A program made the translations under genes and the position numbers. Below the pieces are notes generated by a model. The model had not been told where the DNA came from. It did no database searches and was given only the letters and a program-made list of their open reading frames with translations. Below, piece after piece: positions 11,253-24,378 of a stretch of 64,000 bases of DNA. Positions within the stretch are counted from its first letter, which is position 1. Every line of letters starts with the position of its first letter. The stretch is from Moringa oleifera (Eukaryota; Streptophyta; Magnoliopsida; Brassicales; Moringaceae), in contig JAJFZO010000566.1 in assembly GCA_021397835.1 (NCBI GenBank), positions 7,068,001 to 7,132,000 on the forward strand. Direction: 5' to 3'.

Positions 11253-12679
11253 TAATTCCTCTCACTTCTTATTTGCAACTGATATGAATGTGATTAATTA
11301 ATACTTTAGATGGAGAATATCGTGGTCATAAGGCATAATTGTTGTGATGGCATAAAAGGACATAGTCTTTCCAAGATGATGGGACCACTTTGAGGTAAGA
11401 CTTGTTATGATTATGGAATAATGCACAATTAAAACTCTGTACTTAAGTCCATAAAAGGTGAATTGTTATGGTATACATTAGAATGAAGGAATAAGAAGAT
11501 ATTCAATAAATGTTTTAGTTTGGCTCTTTTCAATACTTTTGACGCTAAGTTTCTACTTCATTTGATGTTATTACACATCCCTTATGAATATTACCAAAAG
11601 ATCTAGAACACCGTACCATATTCTTCGAGGAATCTGAAAAGAATTTCATTTTCCAAACTTTGAAGCTACTTTGGAAACATATTAATATATCTTAATCCTA
11701 AGTATTACGAAAACCATTTAGTTATTACTTTCTATTGCAAAAGTATCTTACCATCTTTACACTAAAGGAATTGTAATTAACTTAATAACTAGCTGGTCTA
11801 GATTCTTTTTGTTTCTTAATGAAAAAATTCTTTAATTGGTTTACTCATACTATAACTTTGTTTTTCATTTTTATGGTTACTCTCTATTGGTTCCTTTGAA
11901 GATGGATCAAATCAAATTTTGCGTACCATGCATTGATCTTGATCATTATTTGTGTTTCTTTTGTCTATATATTATTTACAATTAACTTAAAAATTTTCAT
12001 TATATTTCCCAACAATACTTTGTCTTTATTCACTCTAACTCTCACTGGTTTGCATTCTAGCTTAGGACTATTATAAGAGTAAAATAAGGATAAGATTGAG
12101 CGACAATGTATGCTAAATACATTCTAAGAAACAAAATTTCCTTTCCGTTTTTGTATATTGAACTCCCAGTTACTTCATAAAGGATTGGGTTGACATTAGT
12201 GCACCAACAAAAAATAAGGTGAAAAACGAGTTAAACCATTTAACTTTTGAAAAGCAATGCACAATTGTGAGAAAGTGAGTAACATTATGTATCATATTAG
12301 TGGGCCAGTTTATTAATAATGGTGATTTAGATTCAAAGCAACCATTAAATAAAATGAACTCAAATAAGATATTGCGAAAATGGATTACATGTAACATTTT
12401 CTTCATGTGATGGCCTTAATGTTAATGTTTGAGCTCATGAGACTACGCAACCTGGCATATACAAAACCCTTATGGATAACATAGAACTGCATTAATGTCA
12501 TCTAATTGATACCTATGTTAGTAATTCTTAGCTTATAAGTGTGAAAATTATGAATACACATAAAAGCAAACAATAAATTTTCTCTATAAGAAAGGGAAAA
12601 ATCTCAGAATCTCTGTGAGATGAATAATGATATTGTTTTCTTTATGACAATAGATAAGAAGCCGTGAATGTATCCTAGG

Positions 12680-13655
12680 AAATTTATTGACATATCCACA
12701 TGTAATGGAGGCTATGGCCAAGAAAACTTTATCTTTGAAGGGCGCACATTACAACTTTATGAATGGTGGTTTTAAGCCCTGAGATCTAGACTTGAAAGTT
12801 ACACCTGTTTCAATTTCATGAGCATCTACTATTTTTGTTTCGAACTTTCAATTTATAATCTTCTTTTATATAGTGCAAGCTGCCCATTTCTATAAATAAA
12901 ATAGTGCCTATCTACATCTTTTCTAATTTTTTTGAATAATATAATGGGTGTGTTTTTGTTTTCCCTGCCAGTTAAATGATAAAACCTTTGTTTCTTTGCA
13001 ATAGAATTTGACCTTATCTAGGTTTGTTTAATATATCAACCTTAGTTAGTAATGAACGATTACTAGGTCTTAATAAATACATAAAGCATTATAGTTCACT
13101 ATATTCATGCTTGTTATTGTTTATATTTGTCATGATCCTTATTGTTATTTTTTCTTTTTAGTTTCTTTCATATTGAATGATTCATGTACTAAGAGGAAAA
13201 TGTTATCATGGATATAACAAGCGTTTACAACCCTTTGACTGATCATTGCATTGTTTTCTTCTTTTTTTTCAAAACAACAAACTTTTTTGTCTTGTTTCAT
13301 ATGAACTTTCTGTTTATTTAACCTTCCTTGGTTACCACAGGGTACATGTTTTGTAATGGGGGCAACTACTGAATATGTAGTCTTACATCTAAAGGTGAAT
13401 ATATTAGCAGTTAGGTTATTCATTTTTATTTTATTTGTAACTTGATTTTTTTTCTTGTGAAAATGGCTTATTTTGTTGATTAAGATTCTGCTGGCGATAA
13501 CAGGATGCCTGGTCATTTGTCAAGCCCGAAGTAGCTTGACCACCAGACCAAAAGTAAATGGGTTTGATTCTTTTTCTTCCTTAAAGGAGAGCTTTTACAT
13601 ATTGGAATCCAATGTGCTTTTCTTTGCATTGCTTGATTTAATAATCAACTACCTT
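12680..13655. repeat. Duplicated non-coding segment, copy B
   Basis: Second copy of the segment at 10256-11135. It is about 100 bp longer because of extra sequence around 13030-13130. Divergence is visible in every line, so the duplication is not recent. The open frames here (13145-13516 minus, 13473-13661 plus) are not conserved in copy A and are rejected as genes. Confidence 0.8.
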
Positions 13656-16404
13656 ATATAATTTTTGGTATATAGAAAATGATTTGTCTTTAATAATTAA
13701 TTTCTTTAGCCAATTTACACTATTTTCCCTTTCGCATTTGTTTTAACCACAATAGTTGAGTTCAATAATTATGGTTATATAGAATTGGATATTCATCTAA
13801 TATTCAAAACGATTAGTTCAGGGAAGGTCCAATTATGTAGAGTTAATGGCTTGTAGTTTAGCTAAATTGATGATTTACAGGGTTACTATAATATTAGCAG
13901 TGAATGGATATTTGTTATGAAGGTAGCTAAGGTCAGATTTCGATTTGAAGGTAACACTTTGTTGCAGAGTTCATTATGCATTTCCTTGATCAGCATGGCA
14001 AATGAAATTTGACCATATTCTTAGTTGTACAATTAGAAATTTATCCATCTAAAAAAAGCCAGTTCATTTTAAGTTGTAAATCGTAATGGGATGGACTTAG
14101 ATTTAGGTATTTACTTAGTATGAATATGTTTTTCTTCTCTTAAAAAAAAGGTTATTTTAAATTGATTATAAATGCCAAAATTCACCTATGATTAATTATG
14201 AGATGTTCTAACAAACAGGTGTGCATTGTGCATTTTAAATAGCAAATATATAATTTATGAGAATAGTTGGCTTAGATGCGTAGCTGTCTCTCTATTTATT
14301 TGGATTTCATTTACCATAATATTCAAATGTTTCGTACCAATATTTAACTTAGTCTTATTTACACTTCTACAAAATCTTAAATACTACCAATTCAACATTT
14401 GCACATAATTATTGCCATTTAACAAATATTAAAGGCCCAATCTTTTAAGATATTTCTCCTTCATAATTCATTAAAATTAATGATGCTACTTCTTGTATAA
14501 TATTTGATTGAGCTCATTATTTCAGTTTCTTTTACTATTAACTTAACATAAATGGTGTTTCTCTAAGATTCTAGGTGTGCCAGTGCTTATCATTCAAGTC
14601 TTTCTCTTAATCTTGCAGCTGTTTATACTATTTGTTTAAAATATCAAAGAATATGGCTTGTTTGCTTGTTTTTCATGCATGCTCTTCTCTCCCTTTCATG
14701 TAACCAAAAAGAAGGCACTCTCTATATGACTACGTACACTCATAATAACCAAACAGGAAATTACTTGTTCTCTAAATATTTGGAGACATGTTTACTTATC
14801 TTCATTGCTTTTTGATTTGTTATGTTTCTAGTGTCAAAATTGAGTACGTCTGAGTGCTAAATTTACAATATTGAATAGGCTTGTCAAACTATGAAAGAGG
14901 AAGCAGTTTTGGCCATACAAAATAAAGGATCCTTTTTTTCCTGTAAGATGGATTCATGTATGCCCTCTCCCAACCTCATCTTAATTTTTTCTTTTCCATT
15001 TTCTTAATTGTTTGTTTCTTTCTCCTGTAAAATTTCTTTTGTTCTTTTCTTTTCTTTACAATGCAAGCTTTGTGTAATTTTTTTGTTTTTTCTACTTTCA
15101 ATCTTATCATTCTCAAAGTGATTTCATGTCTTCAATAGATCTCCACACTCACCGTTCATATCATGTAATGTGCTAAATTACAAATACCCAAAATAACTTA
15201 TTGAGGTTTATGGCTTCCTTAAGATTTTTTGTAATTAATGTGTCTGTTAAAAGTATGTAATATAGTCACTAACAGGAATAGACATTTCAACATAAGGATC
15301 GATAAGCTATCTAGCTTAATTTTCTAGAATGATCTTTGTAACAAATTTAAGATTTTAAACCTCTTTCTGCCTATTGTTCTTTTTTTACTGCTTTTATTAT
15401 GTCCACAATGATAAACATGTCATTGTTACTTACGTTATCTATTAATGAATTTCTCGTAAATTTTGGGAATTTACTAGTTTCTAGCTACTATTTTCCTTAA
15501 GAATCGCATGAGGCTAATGTTGCGGGTCATCGAGATCCTTTTAACCTAATGCCTTTTCAGGTAATGGTACTTGATGCTTTTGCTATTGTCTTGGCTCAAA
15601 CTAATACCTTAAGGTGTGTAATTTTTACATTGCAGTTGGGTATCTAGCAGTTTGTATATGAAAATTGCATTTTATTTTGTCGTAAAGCAATTAAAAATAC
15701 TTCATGTCAAATTTCAATGTAAAGCATACATCTCTCAATCATTTTGCCTCTCTAAAGATTATCCTTATTAAATAATCATCCCTTTTTTTTTCTTATAACT
15801 AAGGTATTTGAGAAGATAAATCTGACTAATAGATGAGGACCCCATCGCCTTTAGAATTCTAAAATTAATGACCAAGAAAATTTCAAGTGATTTTAAGAGA
15901 TTTAAACCTTGGACTTGATCTATAAGTTGCATTTGTTTATTATCTCATTACTACTATGATTTAGTCACTTTTTGTCCTTTGCCTTTGTAATACCTACAAT
16001 TGGAACCATATGTGTTCTACTCAACCTGCCACTTCTCTTTTTTACGATCCTAACTTTCTATTGTTGAATCAATTAACATACTAGGTTTTTTTTTTAAAAA
16101 AAAAAAGGGTGTAACCAATGTGTCTGGCTCACATGCAAAATAATATAGATCTCAAACTTTTTCCTTACCATTTGCACATGATCTAGTGTAAATCGTGCTT
16201 TGTGTGAATTGTGATTTTTTTTTAATTGAAATTTTTTAAGTAGAATAAAAAAATAAAGAGGGTCAGTCATCATTTTTTAATGTTCTTTGACTGATACATG
16301 ACTACTCACTAATTTTATCCACTACTTTACATATATGTCTTGGTGATGCATTAGCCATTTTTTTTCTTTGTAAGTCAAGAATGGATAGATATTAATTAAT
16401 ACAA

Positions 16405-17235
16405 GGCATGCCTTATTCTTTTACATGCAACCAAAATAAGATAATCTTTCTTTCTTGCTTTCAATTTATAACTTGCATAGTTGTATGTCTATTTACCTTA
16501 TTATGTATATATTCTTATGCATTTCATGATGAAGTTTATGATCTCGATAAATTTATGCAGATGGTTGATTTAACACCCAATAAAATAGGTAATGCTTCCA
16601 CTTTTATTTCTGAGCATACAAACTGAATTTTTTTCTTTAGTCTTACTTTATTTCAATAAAGATCAATTTTTCTATCACTTTTATTTTTGAATCCAGTTAA
16701 TCCTTTTTTTCTTTGAAGTTATATTCCCATAGGGATCTATAAATTAAATAATGTAGCGATTGGTAACTGTTGTCTGATTGTGTGTGTTTATAGTATTTAT
16801 GGATCCATTGTGAGAACACCTCACCTTTCACAAGCTAGGTAGGCACTCATCACTGTTGATTTGACATTTTGAATTGCAGTTATTTTTATGTTATTGTTTA
16901 ACTAGAACAAAAAAAAGAAATTGAGTTAGCCATCAATTCTTTTTTTTTTTTTTTTGTTGATAAGAGACCTCTTTACTAGTTTGATTCATAACTTTTTATA
17001 TATATGTGATTGAGATCGAACCATTGGTTTTGTGTAGAAGTTATGGTTATATAAAAATTGATAGTCATCATCCGAAACAAATTTCCTTTATTCTTTGCAT
17101 GCAACCAAGAAAAGGTATTTTTTTTTTTGTCTCGTGCTTTAATCTGTAATTTCTTATCTACATGTCTTTTACCTTATTTTAACACACAATAAATTATGTA
17201 ATGCCTCTGCTTTTCTTTTTAAGCATACAAAATGA
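16405..17235. repeat. Diverged local duplication pair
   Basis: The phrase from CATGCAACCAA through TTACCTTATT and TAATGC.TC.....CTTTT to AGCATACAAA occurs at about 16425-16625 and again, shortened, at 17098-17235. The open frame at 16408-16626 is not preserved in the second copy and is probably chance. Confidence 0.55.
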
Positions 17236-18377
17236 ACTTTTCTCGTTGGTATTTGGATTGATACTTCATAGTGTTGAAGCAACATTTGGATAAAATGATG
17301 AGGAACTTGCATTGTATATGTCTTGTTTGGTTATAAAATTTTCTTAACTCTTGTTTATAGATACTGCAGCACTATTTATTCTAGGGCTATGTTTTAACTG
17401 TTGTCATTGTAGATTTGATAAATTTTGCTAGTTGTATTTCAGTTTTTATATATGTTCAAATGATAATAGCTTTTAATATATCGTTACTATTTTCAATTCA
17501 CATAAGGCATCAATGGAATAAATCTATGACCCTGGTGGAGTTCTCAAAATGACTATAGAAGTAACTTAATATATTTTCATGTTTATCTAAAGGCTAGGTA
17601 GCTTTTCATTATATCAATTGGCTTCAAATTTCCTAAACTAATTAATTTTCCTTATATCTGCTTGCAGTGTGAAAAATTGTAGGTTGAGGTTGTCTTGTTG
17701 TTTGCTATAAGGGCAAAGCTAGAAGTAATAGGAGATTGGGTGCGCGTGATAAGGAAGGCCATATAATTCTCCAATTTGGATTCCTTTCTCCTGGAAAAAT
17801 AATAATTTAGCATTAAATGTTGAATAACAAGCTTGTTAATTATTGAATATGATGCATTTCATGCAACTTAGGTCTTCTCACCCTAATGGATAATGGAAAT
17901 AAATAGCCAAGTTAGCAAATGAAGGATTGTTAATAGGATTCAAGATTTTGGGATTATGGCTTTTAGTGTTCAATCATGGTGTCTCTGATTAGGTAGTGAG
18001 CATAGGTTTGATGGAGAAACTTGCTTTAGATTGTGATTCTTCTTTATCCTTTTTGCTATGTAGATTTCACTTTTTATTTTGTCCTTCTCACAGCACAAGG
18101 CTTAAGCAGACATGAAGCAGAAAGATATTAGTAATCCTAATTATGATTGCTTTTACTATTGCTCTTAAAAGTTTGTGTGGATAATGAAAAATTTTATAGC
18201 AATTGAATGTGATTAATGGTGTAAGAGAATTAGTAGGTTGTGAGAGAAATGATGGGGTGGATATCTTTAATGTTACTAAAGGTGCACAACAATATAATTT
18301 TTTTTGTAAGATGTTCAATAAGTTTTACTTAACTAAAGAATTATGCTTGATCAATATAGTTAGCAAAGAGGTGTAGT

Positions 18378-18535
18378 CACTACTATAAATAAATGAGAGA
18401 GGTCTTAATGAGAGTTATTGAAAACTCTCATTAAAGGCCTTCACTTTTAATAACAGTTTTAATAGAACTGTCGTTGAAGGTGGATCCTCTTTTTTAATGA
18501 TAGTTCTAATAGAACTGTTATTAAAGGTATATATA
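18378..18535. repeat. CACTA element 2 terminus and subterminal hairpins
   Basis: The CACTAC terminus is followed by three hairpins. One has arms AATGAGAGTT / AACTCTCATT (about 18407-18436). One is built on AACAGTT and AACTGTCGTT (about 18450-18475). One is a near-perfect palindrome around TAATGATAGTTC and GAACTGTTATTA (about 18495-18527). Such repeats are the usual binding sites of CACTA transposition proteins. Confidence 0.75.
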
Positions 18536-19439
18536 TTTTTTATTAATTTCAAAATAAACATAAAATTTCTATATTCAATTATCCAAAACCTGTACATATA
18601 AAATTCTTCATCTCTTCTACATTAACCATATACATCAATACAATTCTTCACAATATGCAACCAAAATTTTTTCCATCAAAATTAAATTTCAATATGTAAA
18701 TATGACTCTTCAATTAAATTTAGTCAACACATATAAGTATACAATTATCAAATACACTAATCACGATTCTTTTTACACACTTCAATGAAACAACTATACT
18801 TTCTTTCTTCCTTCAAAATAATTACACCAACACTTCAATACCAACACTTAAATGAAACAACTATACTATTTTTTTTCCTTTAACATAATTACGTCCAACA
18901 CTTAAAAGAAACAACTATACTATTTTTTTTCCTTTAACATAATTACGTCCAACACTTTAACACTTCAATACTAATACTTCAATGAAAAAAACATTTTCCT
19001 GTTATACACTTTAATACCATTCTCACTGAAACTATCATTATTTCTTTTATATTTGAAAACACTCAACATAATCCAATCTAAAAAAGTAATAAAAGATGAA
19101 TAAAACAAACGAAAAAAATTTGATGTCATAATTGAACTTTGTATGTACAATACATGAGTTTAAATATACATTATCATACAAAATCCTAAAAATTCAACTA
19201 TATAAATTCAATGATGTTCATGTGTATTAAAATCTTCAAGATTCGACTTTCTAATATGGCACTCCAAAGAAATTATCCAACCTTTTTTTTAACTTCATCC
19301 ATATCCGATTGGATGTAAGCATCTATGTTCACTAACTATATTTATATGTAAAAAAAAAAGGTTAGTCCAATTAAAACTTTTAGTAAGCACTACAATTAAT
19401 TACTGAAGTATTTACATAAGCAAATGCTTAAAAACTTAC

Positions 19440-19868
19440 CATTTTCGCATATGGGATATTTTTATCACGTCTATCAATGATATCTCTTAAAAATTTCGTA
19501 ATATAATATCCATACTTACTATTTGAAGGCTGATATGGACACTACATTAAAATTTTTTAATTGTTATATTTTGTAAAATTAATAAAACTAACATCATATA
19601 TAGGTTTAAATATACATACCTTAGCATACTCATAAGAATACGCCTATTGGTTGATTCTTTGATAACTTAGAGCAATTTAAAAGAACTGCCAATAAAAAAT
19701 AATCAATATTCTTAAGATTAAAAAAAAACGTACTAACATAAATAAAAATATTTTTACTTACGTAGACATAAGTTGATCTAGTTCTTGATGAGAATTATGG
19801 TTTAAAAGATTAAAAATACTATACGCAAAATTACGAGGCTCGACAACCACCAACATCCAGTGCAATTG
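19440..19868 (-). pseudogene. ULP1-like C48 protease relic, catalytic residues lost
   Basis: C-terminal exons of the ULP1-like cysteine protease often carried by plant CACTA elements. The exon at about 19868-19762 reads LHWMLVVVEPRNFAYSIFNL and later ELDQLMS, ending at a GTAAGT donor. The exon at 19541-19440 reads CPYQPSNSKYGYYITKFL and DRRDKNIPYAKM, with a TAG acceptor before it and a GTAAGT donor after it. Compared with element 3, the His of the triad is kept (HWM), the Asp of FDPL is Asn (FNLL) and the nucleophile Cys of ECGYY is Tyr (KYGYY; codon 19512-19514). The oxyanion Gln is kept. The exon between them (about 19690-19620) has stops. A protease is ruled out by the missing Cys. Confidence 0.8.
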
Positions 19869-21000
19869 AAGATTGAGCTCTAAAAAATAGTATTTATCGT
19901 TACCACATTGTAAAGATACTTAATAGTAGCCACCCAACATAATCAACACATTTAGCCAACCTCTTCATTACTTGCTTAAGTTTCTTGACAATTTTCAGAG
20001 GAGTCGCTGTAATTAGATGCTCTTCACTAACCTCTACTAGACACATTAAAAGTTAAGGATCTCTTAATAAAATATTCTTAAAAAATAAATGTTATTCTTC
20101 TTTTTTTATGGTTGGGAACAGTGAGATGTAACTTAAATTCCATAAAAAGGAATATTGACAAAAGAAAAAACATAGTACGTAATAACCAAATTTATATTCA
20201 GTGTTAAGAAAAATAATCAACCTTTTAATGCCTCTTCGGGATACTACAATCACGGCTATTCAAAGCTGTAACATTTTTGTAATGATCACAAAAGAACTGA
20301 ACCTATATATGCTGACTCTAATTTGAGAATATGACACAGATCAAAACTGCTACTCTATCAAAACTACTACTGTTACTACTACTCCATTAAAACAACTATT
20401 ACTACTGCTACTCCATGTAAACTCCTACTAGTCTTGCTAATCCATTCTAAACTGCTGCACTATCTAAACTGTTACTGCTATATTACTACTTCTATACTAC
20501 TATTGCTTCTTCATTTAAATTGCTACTACTATGCTACTGCTACTCCATTTAGTACATGAAATAAAACATCATGTTAATGAAGAAATAATTCAAACTTTTG
20601 ATGCCTCTTTGGGATATTGCAATGATGCCTATTCAAAGTTGTAACATTTCTATAATGATCACAAAGCAATTGAACCTATACAGCTGACTTCAATTGAAAA
20701 GTACAATACATATCTAAATTATTACTACATCAAAATTTCTATTATTACTACTCCATGAAAACAGTTACTACTATTGCTACTCCATGTAAACTCCTACATG
20801 CTATTACTAATCCATCTGAACTGTTACTCTATCCAAACTACTACTACTATATTACTAGTACTACTCTATTTACTACATGAAATAAAGTATTATGTAATAA
20901 AGAAATAATCCAAATAGAAAACTAAAAGGTTGAATGACAATGAAACCTTACTAAGTGTGGCAAAGAGTCTATAACAAAGGGCATAACCAGTGAAGCATAC

Positions 21001-21189
21001 CTATAATCGAAGATTAAAGTCTTGAAAGTAGTATTTTATGGTATCTATACTACAAAAATACTCAATAGTAGCCACTCTAACATAATCAACACATTCAGCC
21101 AACCTTCCAGCTGCTTGCTCAAGTTTCTCGACAATTGCCATAAAAGCCACATGAATTAGACCCTCTTCCTTAATGTGTACCAAACACAT
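21001..21189 (-). pseudogene. Repeated unknown exon, copy 2
   Basis: Open block of 62 residues. Visible features are a start MCLV, an amphipathic stretch VEKLEQAAGRLAECVDYVR, and IEYFCSIDT near the end. It stops at TAG directly before GTATGC, so it may be an exon whose last codon decayed from CAG (copy 3 has CAA there). There is no signal peptide, membrane segment or known motif. Confidence 0.45.
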
Positions 21190-21785
21190 GAAAAAGTAAG
21201 AATCTCTTGATAAAATACTCTTGAAAGATAAAAGTTATTCTTCTTGTTTTATGGTTGGGAATGTGAGATGTAACTTGAATTCCATAAAAAGGAATACTGA
21301 AATAAGAAAAACATAGTACGTAATAACCAAATCTAAATTCAATCTTTTAGTGCTTCTCGAGATACTGGAATCATGACTATTCAAATCTATGACGTTTTCA
21401 TAATGATCACAAAGTAGCTAGACATATAGATGTTGACTTTAATTAGAAAATACGATACAAATCTAAATTGTTACTCTATCATAATTAATACCATTACTAC
21501 TCCATCAAAACTGCTACTATTGCTACTACTCCAAGTAAACTCCTATTACTATTACTAACCTATTTAACCTGCTACTTTATCTAAACTACTATTGTTACTC
21601 CATTTAAACTGCTACTCTATCCAAACTACTACTATTATCTTGCTACTCCTACCCCATTTAGTACATGAAATAAAGCATTACGTAATGAAGAAGCAATTCA
21701 AATAGAAAACTAAAATGACGCATGATAATGAAACCTTCATGAGTAGGATAAGGAGTCTATAACTGAGGGCACAACGAGTGAAGCA

Positions 21786-21977
21786 TACTTGCAACTGAAG
21801 ATTGAGCTTTGAAAAATTATATTTGTCAGTATCCATGCTACAAAGATATTCAACAATGGTTGTTCTAACATAATTAACACATTTAGCTAACCTTCTAACT
21901 GCTTGCTCAAGTTTGCTAAAAGTTTCTAAAGGAGCCATGGTAATTTGACTTTCCTTTCTAACCCATACCGAGCACAT
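21786..21977 (-). pseudogene. Repeated unknown exon, copy 3
   Basis: Best-preserved copy of the repeated block, within a 99-codon open frame extending to 21678. It starts MCSVWVRKE, has LEQAVRRLAKCVNYVR in the middle and IVEYLCSMDTDKYNF near the end, and reaches a CAAGTATGC donor-like site. Reading past that site (to 21678) gives sequence not preserved in the other copies, which favours a splice boundary there. Function is unknown. Confidence 0.45.
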
Positions 21978-24378
21978 TAAAAAGTAAGGATCTCTTAATA
22001 AAATACTCCTAAAAGATAAATACTATTCTTCTTCTTTTATTTTTGGGAATATGAGATGTAACTTGAATTTTATAGAAAAGAATATCGAAATAAGAAAAAC
22101 ATTGTGCACAATAACAAAATCTAAATTTAATATCATGAAAAATAATCAACCTTTTGGTGCTTCTTTAGGATACTGTAATCACTGCTAGTCAATGCTACAA
22201 TATTTTCGTAATTATTACAAAGTAGCTAAACTTACAGATGTTGACTTTAATTGGAAAACGCTATACAAATCTAAAATGTTACTCCCTTAAAACTGCTACT
22301 ACTGTTGCTATTGCATGTAATTTAAATTGTTACTCTATCCAAACTACTAATGCTACTCGATCCAAACTGGCTACTGCTATACTACTAGTGCTATTACTAC
22401 TGCATTTAGTATATGAAATAAAGGATTACGTAATGAAAAAGTAATTCAAATAGAAAACTAAAAGACTAAATGACAATGAAACCTTTGTGAGTATCTATAA
22501 CAGAGGGCACAACTAGTGAAGCATACCTATAATCGAAGATTGAGTTGTAGAAAATAGTATTCGGCAGTATTCATGCTGTAAAGATACTTAATAGTAGCTG
22601 CTCAAATATAAGTAACACATTTACTCAACCTTCTAGTTGCTTGCTCAAGTTTCTTGAGAGTTTCTAATTAGATGGCAAATTAAACTTAAGAGAAATGAGA
22701 CATTCACTTAGCATACCTCTTTTCCAAAAGTTCTATGGAAATATCGAAAAAACTCAGTTGTATTGTAAAACATCATTATGCATAATGCTGCAAAAAATAA
22801 TATCAATATTTCAATAAAACTTTGTACATTCAAAAGTTTCCCTAAAAAAGAAAATAAGAAGTTACTATTTCATGTTTAAGAAATGTTCAAATTAGGCCAA
22901 GGTCAAAATCACCTATAAAATAATTGGCACTTTTCAGACCATTATGAAATGTATGAGGCATCTTTATAGTAATTCTCTATGATGTTGCACTACTTAGAGT
23001 ATGTGTAAAACTTTGTGATCCTATATGTTACTCAAGGCATATTTTGATCCTCCAATATAATAAAATCAAGAAACAAATAAAAACAATTACATAAATGAAA
23101 ATTACATATTTTGTCATTAAAACTTTAAAAAAAAAATTACTCTGTTACATATTTCCAACATACATGAAATCCTTCACTTTATCCAAATATGAACCAGACC
23201 ATCATTCTGTAAACAAACATAATTGGTAGAACTGAATATGAAAATCGAAGGTCACTCAAGCAATGGAGAAAAATATAGTTCAAGATAAAGGCAACTTCAA
23301 CATGTTATCAATAACATAGAAAAAATAAAATCCAATGCATGATAGAAATAATGAATTATGAAAGGCGTAAAGAAATTCAACTAAGCCTGAAAAGATAGCA
23401 TATACCACAACACAAATGCGAGGTCTTAGTATATCAGGCTAGTGAAGCAGTAACTCCACAGAATCTAAAATGCAGTGTTGCCCATTATGATTGTTCCTTC
23501 ACTGATGGCAACTAAATATCATTTATTTACAATACAACATCATTAATCATTACAATATATCCACCTCACAATGTTAAAGCATAGATCATTAGTAGAGACA
23601 TTAAACTAGCTTCCAATATCATCACAATAAATGATAATAATAAATAAAGAAAATTATCAACAACACCCCAATGAAATGAAAAGAACAATAATTAAAATTA
23701 GAAGTCATAAGTTATAACACAGCAGGCAGCTAAAAATCCTAACTAATTATATCCAATAATTTTTGGTAGGTAAATCCATTAGCGTAGCCCATTTATTAGA
23801 ACATCAAAATAAAACTAAAAGATAATTATTCCTCAACCATTTCCCTAGAAATATTGCTAAGTTTATTGTTGGATGCAAAGCATAAAAACCATTCTTTTTA
23901 GACAATCAAACACAATAACTTACAAACAAATAACAAAACATGTGAAATCTTACTCCTTTTGTAAGTTGTAGTAAGGTGAATTTACTAAGCCTCAAGTATA
24001 CATCTATAAGCAATGTATGGTTACATATGCAGCAATATGCATACCATCACTAGTCACAATAATTAAATCACTTGTGGAAACATCAAGACGACCGACGATA
24101 AATAGCTATTGTTTAGGTATTCTTAGATTTCTTTTGTCCTAATTTGCAAAAACAAAGATATCAAAAAATCATTTAATGTAAGAATCTTCACATTAGTCGT
24201 GGCTTCTTTTTCATTTGGTTAAATAAATTAATAAGCAGGAAATATAGAACTAAAGTTATCATGTTAACTTACCTATCTTTTTAGAAAATCCATAAATAGA
24301 CTCAAGACAGATCTAAACTCTTTCTCACCAAATGAGAAGATACCACCATAGTGTGATAGTATTAATGTCTTTAAAATG

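Larger units (their letters stand above)
9850..18377. other. AT-rich, gene-free stretch
   Basis: Beyond the 5-phosphatase relic I see no further exon of that gene or of any other. Open frames of 60-123 codons here lack family motifs. Internal structure consists of a duplicated segment (10256-11135 and 12680-13655), a palindrome (11219-11252) and a shorter duplicated phrase (16405-16630 and 17085-17235). T-rich tracts give an intron-like appearance. Confidence 0.5.
18378..22690 (-). mobile_element. CACTA element 2, left part only
   Basis: Begins with a CACTA-type terminus at 18378 (CACTACTATAAATAAATGAG) followed by hairpin-forming subterminal repeats, then minus-strand exons of a ULP1-like protease relic and a tandemly repeated unknown exon. 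The order (left end, protease C terminus, upstream exons) matches the intact element 3. No TNP2 sequence and no matching right terminus are visible to 29028, so the element is truncated, internally deleted or its right end has decayed. The right limit given is where recognisable content stops, not a mapped end. Confidence 0.7.
19865..22690 (-). repeat. Tandem array of a 62-residue exon-like unit, about four copies
   Basis: Copies of one block begin on the plus strand at about 19865, 21005, 21791 and 22534 (spacings 1140, 786 and 743 bp). Each contains a minus-strand open block of the pattern MCxVxV, then KLxQAxxRLAxCVxYVR, then IEYLCSMDTxKY and LNLQL. The intervening sequence holds ACT/CTA-rich trinucleotide tracts and is itself duplicated once within the first unit (about 20213 and 20588). 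Copies two and three end in a GTATGC or TATGC donor-like site. Copy one runs straight into the protease LHWM exon. No family is recognised. The outermost copy is truncated. Confidence 0.75.

Noticed and set aside
13145..13661. Overlapping frames of 123 and 62 codons
   Set aside because: They lie in duplicated copy B and are not open in copy A, so they are unlikely to be coding.
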